Notes: generated by a model from the letters alone, not told the origin. Positions 1 to 9,811 are shown, counted from the first letter of the stretch. The stretch is 64,000 bases of DNA from Terrimonas ginsenosidimutans (GCF_022012415.1 NZ_JAKLTR010000005.1:303923-367922), one strand, 5' to 3'. Numbers and translations: made by a program.

Positions 1-91
1 TGAATCCTGAACAGTCTGTCGTTACGGGTTGCGCAAAGGAGAACTGAGTCAGGATCAACTGGCTGAATGCAACAGTAATTAATTGCTTCAT
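1..91 (-). CDS. N-terminal fragment of a secreted protein, cut by the window edge
   Basis: An ATG at 91 on the minus strand opens a frame that runs off the left edge with no stop. Its 30 visible residues look like a Sec signal peptide: a basic start (MKQ), a hydrophobic stretch, then a likely cleavage after the FAQ motif near residue 21, followed by PVTTDCSGF. That pattern is typical of exported Bacteroidota proteins. The mature protein lies outside the window, so no function can be assigned. No Shine-Dalgarno sequence is visible, which is normal for this phylum. Confidence 0.55.
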   Translation of the reverse strand, partial: MKQLITVAFSQLILTQFSFAQPVTTDCSGF

Positions 92-449
92 CTTGTTTTC
101 TAAGGATTGGATTAGGACAAATACGCTACTAAACTATATGGAATCTACGTGTATCACAAGGCCTAAAGCAAAAAAGAAAAGTGCTTATCCGGGCATCGTC
201 ACCAATGGTTTGTAAACAATGCGTTTAAATATGTAATTCTATTATTTCCGGGGAAAATGTGTGGTAAAATCCCGCAACCGGCAGTACGGTTTTCAGTATT
301 TTCTGCAATTATGAAACACCCCGTATCATGCATAAAAGACAAAGATACCCGTATGAAACCAGGAGGGAAGTCAGGCAGAAGCCCTAACAGGAACAAGTGT
401 TAGCGAAAAAATTCGATAGTAATTGGAGTATATTGGCGTGAATCAGCCA
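92..449. other. gene-free stretch between two minus-strand genes
   Basis: About 360 bases lie between the edge fragment and the DUF983 gene. A 65-codon minus-strand frame (199-396) is open, but its translation has no recognisable domain, signal or codon pattern, so I do not call it. I see no repeat of the families found elsewhere in the window. The stretch probably holds the promoter of the edge gene. Confidence 0.4.
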
Positions 450-908
450 TTACCAATTTCCTCCATGATCAGCATTAAGTCTTTCAGAAGCGTCTTCCGG
501 TTTGTTTGTTTTCCAATCCGGATCATATTTAACAAACCACGAGATCCACAGGCTTCGGCTTAAACGCATAAGCCAGGGCTGAAGACAGATCAGCAGCGCC
601 GCATTGATACCCATCCAGTAAAAAAATCGGTTGTCATTGACCGAAAGACCGATCAGCACCCACCAGGCAACAAGGCTGGCCACGCTGATCGCAACCGTCA
701 ATGCATAGCTGACATAGCTCGTGCCATAATAAAAGCCAACTTCGATCTCTGTAGGCTGACCACATTGCGGACAGGTTGGATTCATTGCCATATTCCTGCC
801 GGGCTTGATGCTGACGGGATATTTGAAAAGTTTACCCTGCCTGCATCTCGGGCAGCGGCATCCAAGTGAAGAAGAAAGATAACCCCGGCTGGCTTTGTTT
901 TCTGGCAT
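450..908 (-). CDS. DUF983 family zinc-ribbon membrane protein
   Basis: This 152-residue protein matches the DUF983 family, which has no settled function. Near the N-terminus two CxxC pairs (CPRC about residues 19-22 and CPQC about residues 46-49) form a probable zinc ribbon. The family signature VGFYYGTSYVSYAL follows, then two hydrophobic segments (about residues 67-90 and 97-112) with the C-terminal tail probably cytoplasmic. The length is normal for Bacteroidota members. The gene stands alone, about 95 bp upstream of the TauE/SafE permease on the same strand. The start is the first ATG of the frame and places the zinc ribbon at the expected distance. Confidence 0.85.
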   Translation of the reverse strand: MPENKASRGYLSSSLGCRCPRCRQGKLFKYPVSIKPGRNMAMNPTCPQCGQPTEIEVGFYYGTSYVSYALTVAISVASLVAWWVLIGLSVNDNRFFYWMGINAALLICLQPWLMRLSRSLWISWFVKYDPDWKTNKPEDASERLNADHGGNW

Positions 909-1002
909 TATAAGGAAGGTGATTTTCGCAAAGGTAAGCTAAGTGTTGAAAGAGGGGGAAGAGAAAAATAGCACGATTATAAAAGAAGGCTCCCGCAGCA
1001 GT

Positions 1003-1803
1003 CTAAAACCGGAAAACTTCTTTGAGAATTATATAAACACCCATCACCAATACAAACCAGCCGAATCCCTTTTTGAGGGAATTGCCTGGTATTTTTTCAG
1101 CGAACTTACTGCCGAGGAACAGGCCCGCGATGGCAAGTACGCTAAATGACAGGAGCAGGGACCAGTCATATTGAAACTGTTTTAAACTGAACAGAAATCC
1201 AAACAATGAGTTGATAGCAATGATCAGCAAAGAAGTACCTACTGCCGTTTTCATCGGTAAACGAAGAAAGATCACGAGACTTGGGATGATCAGGAATCCG
1301 CCGCCTGCGCCGAGCAGGCCGGTGATCATACCAACACCAAGGCCCAACAGCACAAGTGGCAGCGCCTGGTATTTATTGTCCTGCAGCGATGCCGCCAGTG
1401 CATCCCTTTTATTACTGAAGATCATGGACAATGATGCGGCAAGCATGAGGATTGCAAACACGACCATCAGGAACATCGGCTTGTACACCTGGATATTCCC
1501 AATAGAAAATAGACGATCCGGCAATTCCGGAAGAATATAATGACGTGCTATAAAGATCGAAAAGATAGAAGGTATACCAAACTCTGTAACGGCTTTGAAG
1601 TTCACCTGTTTTTTCCCATACGCTCTTAATCCACCGATCAGGCTGGTAGAGCCAACGATGAATAAGGAACTTGTTGTAGCCAGCATTGGATTTACTGACA
1701 TCAGGTATACCAATACGGGAACTGTAAGAATGGATCCGCCACTTCCTACCATGCCAAGCGATACGCCGATCAGAACGGCAGCGAGATATCCAAGAATTTC
1801 CAT
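1003..1803 (-). CDS. TSUP (TauE/SafE) family sulfite/anion permease
   Basis: A 266-residue integral membrane protein of the TSUP family, whose members move sulfite, sulfoacetate or other small organic anions across the inner membrane. It has about eight hydrophobic helices. The two family repeats each begin with a glycine-rich helix: GVSLGMVGSGGSILTVPVL near residue 15, and GVGMITGLLGAGGGFLIIP near residue 156. The substrate cannot be read from sequence. It lies 13 bp from the end of murF on the same strand, so the two may be cotranscribed, although no shared pathway is evident. Confidence 0.88.
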   Translation of the reverse strand: MEILGYLAAVLIGVSLGMVGSGGSILTVPVLVYLMSVNPMLATTSSLFIVGSTSLIGGLRAYGKKQVNFKAVTEFGIPSIFSIFIARHYILPELPDRLFSIGNIQVYKPMFLMVVFAILMLAASLSMIFSNKRDALAASLQDNKYQALPLVLLGLGVGMITGLLGAGGGFLIIPSLVIFLRLPMKTAVGTSLLIIAINSLFGFLFSLKQFQYDWSLLLSFSVLAIAGLFLGSKFAEKIPGNSLKKGFGWFVLVMGVYIILKEVFRF

Positions 1804-1816
1804 CAGACGATATTTA

Positions 1817-3121
1817 TCAGGAAAGTATTTTTTCCATTTGCATACTCCGGCTGCCTTTGATCAGAAAGTGTGTTTGCTCAAACTGTTGTTGCTGCCACCA
1901 ATGCCGGGCTTGTTCCGCATTTTCAAAGCGAAGGAACGGATGTTGTATTTTCATAAAATCGCCTCCAACCAATGCGACGGCCTGCCACTGGTGTTGCGCA
2001 ATAAGATCCACTATAGATATATGTTCCTGCAGGCTTTCGTCACCTAATTCCGCCATCGCACCCAGCATCAGGACTTTATTGTCTGCCTGCAATCTTGCAA
2101 AGTTCTCGATCGCAAGACGCATGCTGCTTGGGTTTGCATTATATGCGTCAAGAATGATCTTGTTAGATCCGCGTTCTACCAATTGCGAGCGACTGTTGGA
2201 CGGCGTATAGCCTTCAATTGCTTTTTTTATGGTAGCATCAGGTACTTTAAAAAGTTTTCCAGCCGTCACAGCCGCAAGCACATTCGGCAGATTGTAGTCG
2301 CCAACAAGCTGTGTGGTGATCAGTTTTTCATTGATCCCCTGTTCAATGGACACCTGCAGGAACGGATCACTTTGATGAATGTTCCCGATCACATGTGCAT
2401 CGCCATGCGTTCCATATTTGATAATGCCACTGATGCCTTTGCTCATTTCCCGGAGATAGTCGTAATCCCAGTTCACCAGTGCAAATCCGTGTGGTTGCGT
2501 GCGGAGGTAATCAAATAACTCGCCTTTGCCTTTTTTCACACCTTCCACGCCGCCAAATCCTTCCAGATGTGCTTTGCCGGCGTTGTTGATCAATCCATGT
2601 GTAGGTTGTGCATATTCGCAATAACCCGCAATTTCCTTTTGGTGATTGGCGCCCATTTCTATCACGGCAATTTCCGCGTCCATTTTTATTTTAAGGATCG
2701 TCAGCGGGATGCCGATATGATTATTGAGATTGCCTTCTGTTGTATATGTTTTGTAGGTGGACGAAAGCACTGCATGTATCAGTTCTTTGGTTGTTGTTTT
2801 TCCATTACTGCCAGTAATGGCGATAAATGGGACACTACGGCCATCGGGAAGATTATTGAACTGTTCACGATGATGTTTTGCAAGTTGTTGCAGTGCGGTC
2901 AATACATCTGGCACCAGTACTGTTCTTCCTTCGATCTCAAACTCTTTTTCGTCAATCACAGCGTAGGCCGCGCCGGCTTCCAGTGCTTTCGCGGCAAAGG
3001 CATTGCCGTTGAAGTTTTCTCCTTTGAGTGCGAAAAAGATATCACCGGATCTAAGTTTCCGGGTATCTGTTTGAACCAAGGGGTGTTGCTGGTATAGTTG
3101 GTAGAGTTGTTTGATGGACAT
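1817..3121 (-). CDS. murF: UDP-N-acetylmuramoyl-tripeptide--D-alanyl-D-alanine ligase MurF
   Basis: MurF adds D-Ala-D-Ala to UDP-MurNAc-tripeptide in the cytoplasm, the last step of soluble peptidoglycan precursor synthesis. The Mur ligase ATP loop TGSNGKTTTK sits at about residues 103-112, and the central domain carries the typical AVIEMGANHQKEI and NNAGKAHLEGFGG motifs. The C-terminal domain has the DAYNANPSSM motif. I start at the ATG giving MSIKQLYQ (434 residues); an upstream ATG would add eight residues that do not look like the family. It follows gldJ on the same strand but is separated from it by a strong hairpin terminator. The gldJ-murF neighbourhood is also known in Flavobacterium. 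Confidence 0.95.
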   Translation of the reverse strand: MSIKQLYQLYQQHPLVQTDTRKLRSGDIFFALKGENFNGNAFAAKALEAGAAYAVIDEKEFEIEGRTVLVPDVLTALQQLAKHHREQFNNLPDGRSVPFIAITGSNGKTTTKELIHAVLSSTYKTYTTEGNLNNHIGIPLTILKIKMDAEIAVIEMGANHQKEIAGYCEYAQPTHGLINNAGKAHLEGFGGVEGVKKGKGELFDYLRTQPHGFALVNWDYDYLREMSKGISGIIKYGTHGDAHVIGNIHQSDPFLQVSIEQGINEKLITTQLVGDYNLPNVLAAVTAGKLFKVPDATIKKAIEGYTPSNSRSQLVERGSNKIILDAYNANPSSMRLAIENFARLQADNKVLMLGAMAELGDESLQEHISIVDLIAQHQWQAVALVGGDFMKIQHPFLRFENAEQARHWWQQQQFEQTHFLIKGSRSMQMEKILS

Positions 3122-3136
3122 GAAGCAAAGTAAGTC

Positions 3137-3236
3137 AAAATTCAAAAGTAAAAATTAAAAATATCATCTATGATGGAATGAAGAGTTGCTCTGTTTTAGC
3201 GCCTCATATTTTTACTTTTTAATTTTTAATTCAAAA
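3137..3236. repeat. AAAGTAAAAATT-type inverted repeat (copy 1)
   Basis: The left arm (about 3137-3164) and right arm (about 3211-3236) are A/T-rich inverted copies built from AAAAGTAAAAATTAAAAA. The same sequence family recurs at 31.8, 33.0, 54.0 and 56.3 kb. This copy sits between murF and the gldJ terminator. Confidence 0.6.
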
Positions 3237-3273
3237 GAAAAGCCCTCCGGATCGCGGAGGGCTTTTCTTTTGA
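3231..3273 (-). terminator. intrinsic terminator of gldJ
   Basis: A perfect 19-bp inverted repeat (3231-3249 and 3255-3273) with a 5-base loop. The core is AGCCCTCCG/CGGAGGGCT and the outer arms are A-rich and T-rich. It starts 20 bp beyond the gldJ stop. The stem is symmetric enough to work on either strand. Confidence 0.85.
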
Positions 3274-3293
3274 AGCTTATGCAAATAATAAGA

Positions 3294-4838
3294 TTATCTT
3301 TTTTGTCTTTTTGTAGGGAATTGCTGACCTACTTTGCGGCCATTGCCTTCAGGGCTTCCCATACGATCCATTGCGCAACGGAAACCAAGAGTACTCAATG
3401 CCTGATCTTCTTCAAGGAAGCGGCGTGTGCCCGGGCTCAGCCAGTATGCACGGTCGTTCCAGCTACCACCTTTGTACACGCGTGATTTATCGCTCACCAG
3501 TGTTGTCTGGCCATAACCATAGTTTGCCTGGGAGATAGAGTCACCATCCATAAAGTTGATCACGTTACCACGCTGATAGTTACGGCGGTTCTTGCTTTCT
3601 GCATCTGTAACGTCAACCATTCTTACGCGGCCGGTTGTGTCGTTGATCTCTGCTTCGCCATCTGCATTTTTGTAGATCTTGGAGAATTTATTACCACGGA
3701 AAGGAGCAGGCATATCATCAAAGTCAAGGGATGACATTGGTCTGTATACGTCCTGAACCCATTCGCTCACGTTACCGGCCATATTATAAAGACCGAACCC
3801 GTTTGGCATGAAAGAAGTTACTTCCGCAGTGTAGAATGCGCGGTCATTCAGACCACCAGCCACACCGGCGTTATCACCTGATCCACGTTTGAAGTTCGCC
3901 ATGAACTGACCCTGCCAGCTGCCGTGACGAGTATCACGCAGGCCGTTCACGTTTGTTGACCAAGGGTAGATCTGTTTGTTTGATTGCAGCTCCTCACCAC
4001 GTTTACCTTCTTTTTTAGTCGGGCGTGGGTTCTGATCGATCAGACCATAAGCTGCGTATTCCCACTCTGCTTCGAAAGGCAGACGGTAGTCAGGCATCAG
4101 GAAACCATCTTCCATGGTGACCTTTGTACGAGGCTGACCCTGTGGGGTTTTCAGCTCATTCTTTTTAGAGGTAGCCGTTTTGCCAGGAGCTGTCTGATAC
4201 AGATCCAGCAAATATGACTTGGTTGTAAAGTTGTTGCTTCCCTGCTGACCCATCAGGCTTTGCTTGTTTACATATCCTTTTTCGATCAGGATGCCTTCGT
4301 TCACGCGATCACTTCTCCATAAGCAGAAGTCAGTCGCCTGTTTCCAGGACACACCCACAACAGGATAGTAGTTAAAGCCGGGGTGACGGAAGTAGTATTC
4401 CACCATTGGCTCGTTATAGCTCAGCTCACTACGCCAAACCAGGGTATCAGGCATTGCGCCGTCAATGATCGGTTGGTTGATAGGGTCTGAAGGGTCAAAT
4501 GTTTTGTTCAACCAGTACAGGTACTCGCGATAGTGCACGTTCGCCACCTCCGTACGGTCGATGTAGAATGAAGGAACAGACACACGGCGCGGAATATTAT
4601 TCCACTCGGACATAACGTCCTCATCTGTCTGACCCATGGTAAAGGTACCACCCTGAACGAAGACAAGGCCCGGACCAGTCGCCTGATCTTTCGCCTTGGC
4701 CACCTGGTAGCCACCCGAATTTTTGTCATTGTAGTTCCAGCCGGTCATGTCCGACTTTGACGATTTTTTCTTAAAAAGGCCGCACGAGGACATGAGCACA
4801 GCACAGGATAACAGGATTACTAAGTTTTTCACTTTCAT
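3294..4838 (-). CDS. gldJ: gliding motility / T9SS lipoprotein GldJ
   Basis: GldJ is an outer-membrane-associated lipoprotein with a formylglycine-generating-enzyme (sulfatase-modifying) fold. Flavobacteria need it for gliding and for stable GldK and T9SS function. A lipoprotein signal ends in LMSSC (Cys19). The mature region begins with the TGWNYNDKNSGGY motif typical of GldJ. The FGE-like fold follows: GLVFVQGGTFTMGQ near residue 56, YIDRTEVANVHYREYL, GNVSEWVQDVY and a C-terminal YKGGSWNDR motif. The FGE catalytic cysteine pair is not visible, as expected in this subfamily. An in-frame ATG four codons upstream (4850) is an alternative start. The gene faces away from porU. Confidence 0.93.
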   Translation of the reverse strand: MKVKNLVILLSCAVLMSSCGLFKKKSSKSDMTGWNYNDKNSGGYQVAKAKDQATGPGLVFVQGGTFTMGQTDEDVMSEWNNIPRRVSVPSFYIDRTEVANVHYREYLYWLNKTFDPSDPINQPIIDGAMPDTLVWRSELSYNEPMVEYYFRHPGFNYYPVVGVSWKQATDFCLWRSDRVNEGILIEKGYVNKQSLMGQQGSNNFTTKSYLLDLYQTAPGKTATSKKNELKTPQGQPRTKVTMEDGFLMPDYRLPFEAEWEYAAYGLIDQNPRPTKKEGKRGEELQSNKQIYPWSTNVNGLRDTRHGSWQGQFMANFKRGSGDNAGVAGGLNDRAFYTAEVTSFMPNGFGLYNMAGNVSEWVQDVYRPMSSLDFDDMPAPFRGNKFSKIYKNADGEAEINDTTGRVRMVDVTDAESKNRRNYQRGNVINFMDGDSISQANYGYGQTTLVSDKSRVYKGGSWNDRAYWLSPGTRRFLEEDQALSTLGFRCAMDRMGSPEGNGRKVGQQFPTKRQKR

Positions 4839-5016
4839 TGTTTTTTGCATAAACCTATGAATTGGATAAATTTAACGCGGTATGAGGTAGAATTATTGTC
4901 TGAAAGCCAAATTTTACCACCGGGATTGCGAATATATATACTTTGGGTAAAATGCTTATTAGCAGGATGCCTTTTTTTAGTTCGTTGATCCCCAATACAA
5001 TCAAGGGGTTATTGAT

Positions 5017-8000
5017 ATGTTGCTGTTTCAAAGACTACTGCTTTTAATTAGCCTGGCGGGCAGTTTTACTATTGCCCGGTCCCAGCGCGTTTATTCACCG
5101 GCGTCCGTCCTGAGCGCCGGGAATTTCTATAAGATCGCCGTTCCGGCGGCCGGGGTATACAGGATCGACCTGCCTTTTCTCGCATCCCTCGGCATCAATA
5201 CCGCCAACCTGCCCTCGGCATCCATCCGCCTGTTTGGTAACGGGGGAGGGATGCTCGCAGAATCCAATAATTCCGTCTGGCTGGACGACCTTCAGGAAAA
5301 CTCCATCCGCGTGGTGGACGGAAATGACGGGGTAATGAACGGGGCTGATTACCTGCTTTTTTTCTCTAATGGCCCGGATCAATGGGTCAAAGATTCAGCC
5401 AATCAGCGCTTTTCCCATCAGAAAAACGTTTATTCAGGCTATTCCTATTATTTCCTATCCGTCGGCGGCACAGGTAAAAGGGTGGCTGACATCCCCCAAC
5501 TGTCAAATCCGGCCCTGACGGTCAACAGTTTCTCCGGCCGGTTCTTTCATGAATTGGATACGGTCAATTTTTTAAGCAGCGGGCGGGAATGGTATGGGGA
5601 GGAATTCTCACAACTACCCGGCAGGTCGTTGACACGCAATTTTTCATTTAATATGCCGAATCTCGTACCGGGGTCACTTCTCCAGGTACGCACACATTGC
5701 GTTGGGCGTTCAGCAGGAGCCGGGAGCAGTTTTTCCATCGCCGTCAATAACGTTGCGGCGGGCCAGATAAATATACCGCCTGTTGGCGCCGGGCAATATG
5801 AGCCCTTCGCCCGCGAAGCCATCGCGTTCAATAACGCAACGGTCACCGGAACCTCCAACACGATCACCTACCTTTTCAGTCCGGGTAGCGTGAATGCACA
5901 GGGGTGGCTCAATTCTCTGGACGTTTTTGGCCGCCAGCAGCTGACAATGAGCGGGGTGAACCAGTTACTGTTCCGCGACTGGCTTTCGATCGGTAATTAT
6001 AACGCTGAGTTTGCACTTGCTTCCGCAGGCCAGGGTGTGCAGGTCTGGGAGGTTACGGACCCTCTGAACCCGCGGGCCCTGTTGACGCGCCAGGATGGGA
6101 ATTCACTACGGTTCGTTAATGATTGCAGCCGGCTCCGCGAGTACGTCGCCTTCGACGCACAGGGTTTTATGACGCCGGTGCCGGTCGGCCGCATACCCAA
6201 TCAAAACCTTCATGGCGCATCTCCTGCAGATTACATTATTGTCGTATACCCCGAATTTCTGGACCAGGCACAGCGACTGGCCCAATATCACCGGCAACGA
6301 AACTCTTTCCGCGTTGTAGTGGCCACAACAGAACAGGTGTTCAATGAATTTGGAAGTGGCAGCAAGGATCCCGTGGCCATAAGGAATTTTGTAAAAATGT
6401 ATTTTGATAAATATGGAAATGACCCAGCGAACCGGCCAAGATTCCTACTTCTTTTCGGTGATGCATCCTTTGACTACCGCGATCGCCTGACCGGCAATAC
6501 AAACTTTGTTCCCGCGTATGAAAACCCGATCTCCCTTGATGTGCTCAACACGTATGCATCAGATGATTTTTTTGGGTTCCTGGAAGATAATGAAGACATC
6601 AATTCATCCATCGTAATCAATACACTTGATGTCGGGATAGGAAGAGTGCCGGCAAAAAATCATACAGAAGCGAAAAATTTTGTAGATAAAATTGAATCTT
6701 ATTCCTCCGTGCAGAGCTTTGGTCCATGGCGAAACAACCTGCTGTTCATCGCCGATGATGAAGACCAGAATCTGCATCTCCAGGATGCGGAAACGGTCAC
6801 AGCAACGGTGAGTTCCACCGCTCCCGTATTCGATCTTCAAAAGATCTACCTTGATGCGTTTCAGCAGGAGAGCGGATCGGGAGGAAGCCGCTATCCGCAG
6901 GTGAACCAGGCGATCAGCAACCATGTCTATAACGGTGTTCTTATTTGGAATTTCAATGGACATGGAGGTCCTGTACGACTTACTGATGAGACTATTCTTG
7001 ATCAGGAAATGGTTAATGCATGGAACAATGCAAACCGTCTTCCTTTATTTATTACGGCTACCTGCGACTTTGCACCCTATGATAATCCATACATAAATTC
7101 TCTCGGAGAAAATATCCTGCTCAGGCAAAATACGGGAGCGATTGCGTTGATGACAACGACAAGGGTTGTATTTGCCTACAGTAACCGGATCATGAATGAT
7201 AATTACCTGCGGTTTGCTTTGCAGCCGGATGCGAATGGTCGATACCGCAGCCTGGGTGATGCTGTTCGCGATGCAAAGAATTTTACTTATCAGACTTCGG
7301 GGGATATTACCAATAACCGCAAATTCACATTGCTTGGCGATCCGGCATTGACACTGGCATTTCCTGCAATACAGGCAAAACCCGTCCGGATCAATGGCAT
7401 TCCTGTCACGCAAACGGATACCCTGCAAGCCACTGAAAAGGTCACGATAGAGGGCGAGATCACCGATCTGCAGGGAAACTTCCTGCCTGGTTTTAATGGA
7501 ACAGTTTATCCCACCGTGTTTGACAAGCCGAGACAGGTGACCACATTGGGAAATGATCCGTCAAGCCCACCTGTTAGTTTCTCCTCGCAAACCAATCAGC
7601 TGTTCCGGGGAAAAGCAACCGTAGCGAATGGCCGGTTCTCCTTTAGTTTTACCGTTCCCAAAGACATAAACTACCAGTACGGGAATGGAAAAATTTCCCT
7701 CTATGCGGAAAATGGCACTCGCGACGGCACCGGTTCTTTTACGGGTTTTCTCGTAGGAGGCAGTGCCAATGGGCTGAACGATGATAAAGAAGGGCCGGGC
7801 ATCAAGGCTTACCTGAATGATGAACGTTTTGTAAATGGCGGCATCACGAATGAAAACCCTGTTTTATTGCTGAAACTGGCAGATAGTTCCGGTATAAATA
7901 CAGCAGGAACAGGAATTGGGCACGATATTGTGGCTACGCTCGACGATGATAACAGCCGGTACTTTGTGCTGAATGATTTTTATCAGAGCGAGCAGGATAG

Positions 8001-8442
8001 TTATCAGAAGGGAACTGTTCGTTTTCAGCTGACCGGTCTTGAGCCGGGAAGGCATACCCTGAAAATAAAAGCATGGGATGTTTTGAATAACTCAAATGAG
8101 GCAATGCTGGACTTTATTGTTGCGAAAGACGAAGAACTGGAGATAAGTCATGTGCTCAATTATCCCAATCCTTTTACCACGAATACACAGTTCTGGTTCG
8201 AGCATAATAAACCGGGGCAGGACCTGGTGGTAAGAGTGCAGATTTTCACTGTTGCCGGACGTATAATAAAAATGATGGAGCGAACAATAAACACAACCGG
8301 AAATCGTTCAATTGAACTGACTTGGGATGGGTTGGATCAATACGGACAGAAAATCGGAAGAGGCGTTTATCTTTACAAACTTTCCGTGACGGTTCCCGGT
8401 AAATCAAGAAAGGAAAAGATCGAGAAGCTGGTGATTTTTTAG
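5017..8442 (+). CDS. porU: type IX secretion system sortase PorU
   Basis: PorU is the cell-surface cysteine protease/transpeptidase that removes C-terminal T9SS signals and links cargo to A-LPS or peptide acceptors, acting in a complex with PorV. This 1141-residue protein has a signal peptide, a long beta-rich N-terminal region, and a gingipain-like C25 domain. The catalytic pair is visible as NGHGG (His649) and TATCDF (Cys683). The C-terminus ends in a T9SS-type domain (LNYPNPFTTNTQFWFEH, then WDGLDQYGQKIGRGVYLYKL). It is transcribed away from gldJ, 178 bp from it, and lies 91 bp upstream of porV. The pairing with porV strongly supports the name. Confidence 0.95.
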   Translation: MLLFQRLLLLISLAGSFTIARSQRVYSPASVLSAGNFYKIAVPAAGVYRIDLPFLASLGINTANLPSASIRLFGNGGGMLAESNNSVWLDDLQENSIRVVDGNDGVMNGADYLLFFSNGPDQWVKDSANQRFSHQKNVYSGYSYYFLSVGGTGKRVADIPQLSNPALTVNSFSGRFFHELDTVNFLSSGREWYGEEFSQLPGRSLTRNFSFNMPNLVPGSLLQVRTHCVGRSAGAGSSFSIAVNNVAAGQINIPPVGAGQYEPFAREAIAFNNATVTGTSNTITYLFSPGSVNAQGWLNSLDVFGRQQLTMSGVNQLLFRDWLSIGNYNAEFALASAGQGVQVWEVTDPLNPRALLTRQDGNSLRFVNDCSRLREYVAFDAQGFMTPVPVGRIPNQNLHGASPADYIIVVYPEFLDQAQRLAQYHRQRNSFRVVVATTEQVFNEFGSGSKDPVAIRNFVKMYFDKYGNDPANRPRFLLLFGDASFDYRDRLTGNTNFVPAYENPISLDVLNTYASDDFFGFLEDNEDINSSIVINTLDVGIGRVPAKNHTEAKNFVDKIESYSSVQSFGPWRNNLLFIADDEDQNLHLQDAETVTATVSSTAPVFDLQKIYLDAFQQESGSGGSRYPQVNQAISNHVYNGVLIWNFNGHGGPVRLTDETILDQEMVNAWNNANRLPLFITATCDFAPYDNPYINSLGENILLRQNTGAIALMTTTRVVFAYSNRIMNDNYLRFALQPDANGRYRSLGDAVRDAKNFTYQTSGDITNNRKFTLLGDPALTLAFPAIQAKPVRINGIPVTQTDTLQATEKVTIEGEITDLQGNFLPGFNGTVYPTVFDKPRQVTTLGNDPSSPPVSFSSQTNQLFRGKATVANGRFSFSFTVPKDINYQYGNGKISLYAENGTRDGTGSFTGFLVGGSANGLNDDKEGPGIKAYLNDERFVNGGITNENPVLLLKLADSSGINTAGTGIGHDIVATLDDDNSRYFVLNDFYQSEQDSYQKGTVRFQLTGLEPGRHTLKIKAWDVLNNSNEAMLDFIVAKDEELEISHVLNYPNPFTTNTQFWFEHNKPGQDLVVRVQIFTVAGRIIKMMERTINTTGNRSIELTWDGLDQYGQKIGRGVYLYKLSVTVPGKSRKEKIEKLVIF

Positions 8443-8533
8443 CGCCATGCCCGGTCAAAAAAGCGATATTTTAGCCCGGCTTTAGGTAAAACGGGTTACT
8501 TTTATTTACATTTAATTACAAAACAAACTATCA

Positions 8534-9670
8534 ATGAGACCAACTGCTTCAAAACTGATTGCTTCGTTGTTGCTTTTTGGCGGAATGATTTCTGCAGCAA
8601 AGGCGCAGGAAAGGATTAATGTGGTCACAACTGCGGTTCCATTCTTACGTATATCTCCGGATGCCCGCGCTGGCGGTATGGGCGATCTCGGTATTGCAAC
8701 TTCCCCGGATGCTTCTTCAAGTTTTTGGAACATGGGTAAGGTTGCATTCAATCAGTCACAAGGCGGTATCGCGGCAACTTACACTCCGTGGTTGAAACAG
8801 TTGGTGAATGATGTATATCTCGCATCTCTTTCCGGTTATTATAAATTTGCAGAAGACCAGGCGATCACTGTAGGCCTGCGTTATTTCAGCCTCGGTAATA
8901 TCCAGTTCACTGATGGAGCGGGTAACTCATGGGGTAATGGTAAGCCAAGAGAGTTCAGCCTGGATGCAGGTTATTCCCGTAAGCTGTCTGACAAACTTGG
9001 CCTCGGTATCGCACTGCGTTATATCAATTCTGATCTGACGAATGGTGTTCCGACAACGGGTTCTACAAGCTACAAAGCGGGTAGTGCTGTAGCTGGTGAT
9101 ATCGGTCTTTATTATGACAACAAAACAGAGGAAGGCGATGGTTTCACTTTTGGTGCTGCCCTGTCAAACCTCGGTTCAAAGATCTCTTATACAAGTAATG
9201 CTGATCAAAAAGATTTCATCCCTGCTAACCTTGGCCTGGGTGTGACCTGGAATAAGGCAATCGATGAGCAGAACAAAGTGATGATCGGTCTTGATCTGAA
9301 CAAACTGCTGGTTCCAGGCCTGGAAGGAAATCCTCCCACGCAGCAGCAGATCGATGATTATCGTTCACAAGGTCCGGTAGCGGGTTGGGGCAAATCGTTC
9401 AGTGATTTCCCTGGTCAGGCAAACTTTTCAATTGGTGCGGAATACTGGTATAACAACCAGTTTGCACTTCGTGCCGGTTATTATTATGAAGATAAATCAC
9501 GCGGTAACCGCCGTTATTTCACTGCGGGCGTTGGTCTTAAATACAATGTATTTGGTCTGAACTTTTCTTACCTCGCTCCTTCAGGAAGTGGCGTTACACA
9601 AAACCCACTGTCAAACACCATGCGTTTCTCTGTATTGTTTGATCTCGATGGTGGCGGAAGCAATGAATAA
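8534..9670 (+). CDS. porV: T9SS outer-membrane shuttle protein PorV
   Basis: PorV (LptO) is a FadL-like outer-membrane beta-barrel that carries T9SS cargo from the translocon to PorU. The 378-residue protein has a signal peptide ending near AKAQE. The conserved PorV opening VPFLRISPDARAGGMGDLG, with ATSPDASSSFWN just after it, marks the family, and alternating amphipathic strands run to the C-terminus. It lies directly downstream of porU. A GC-rich terminator 17 bp after the stop closes the pair. Confidence 0.95.
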   Translation: MRPTASKLIASLLLFGGMISAAKAQERINVVTTAVPFLRISPDARAGGMGDLGIATSPDASSSFWNMGKVAFNQSQGGIAATYTPWLKQLVNDVYLASLSGYYKFAEDQAITVGLRYFSLGNIQFTDGAGNSWGNGKPREFSLDAGYSRKLSDKLGLGIALRYINSDLTNGVPTTGSTSYKAGSAVAGDIGLYYDNKTEEGDGFTFGAALSNLGSKISYTSNADQKDFIPANLGLGVTWNKAIDEQNKVMIGLDLNKLLVPGLEGNPPTQQQIDDYRSQGPVAGWGKSFSDFPGQANFSIGAEYWYNNQFALRAGYYYEDKSRGNRRYFTAGVGLKYNVFGLNFSYLAPSGSGVTQNPLSNTMRFSVLFDLDGGGSNE

Positions 9671-9686
9671 GTTTTAGCGGATTGAA

Positions 9687-9725
9687 AAAGAAGCGCCCCG
9701 TGAACAACGGGGCGCTTCTTTTTTT
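9687..9725 (+). terminator. intrinsic terminator after porV
   Basis: The stem AAGAAGCGCCCCG (to 9700) pairs with CGGGGCGCTTCTT (from 9708) around a 7-base loop and is followed by a run of T. It follows the porV stop by about 17 bases. Confidence 0.9.
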
Positions 9726-9811
9726 GGGGGAGAAGGTTTGGAACCTATGGAACCTCCCAAACCTCCTCTCCCTCCCTCCCTTCCCGTATCTTCGCTACTT
9801 AATCTTCTATT

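Noticed and set aside
199..396. 65-codon minus-strand frame
   Set aside because: No domain, signal peptide or neighbour support, and its composition looks random.
1595..2047. 150-codon plus-strand frame opposite the TSUP and murF genes
   Set aside because: It lies antisense to two well-supported genes and has no family features.
4925..4975. TATATACTTTGG as the porU promoter
   Set aside because: The spacing between TA and TTTG does not fit TAnnTTTG, and no -33 element is at the right distance.
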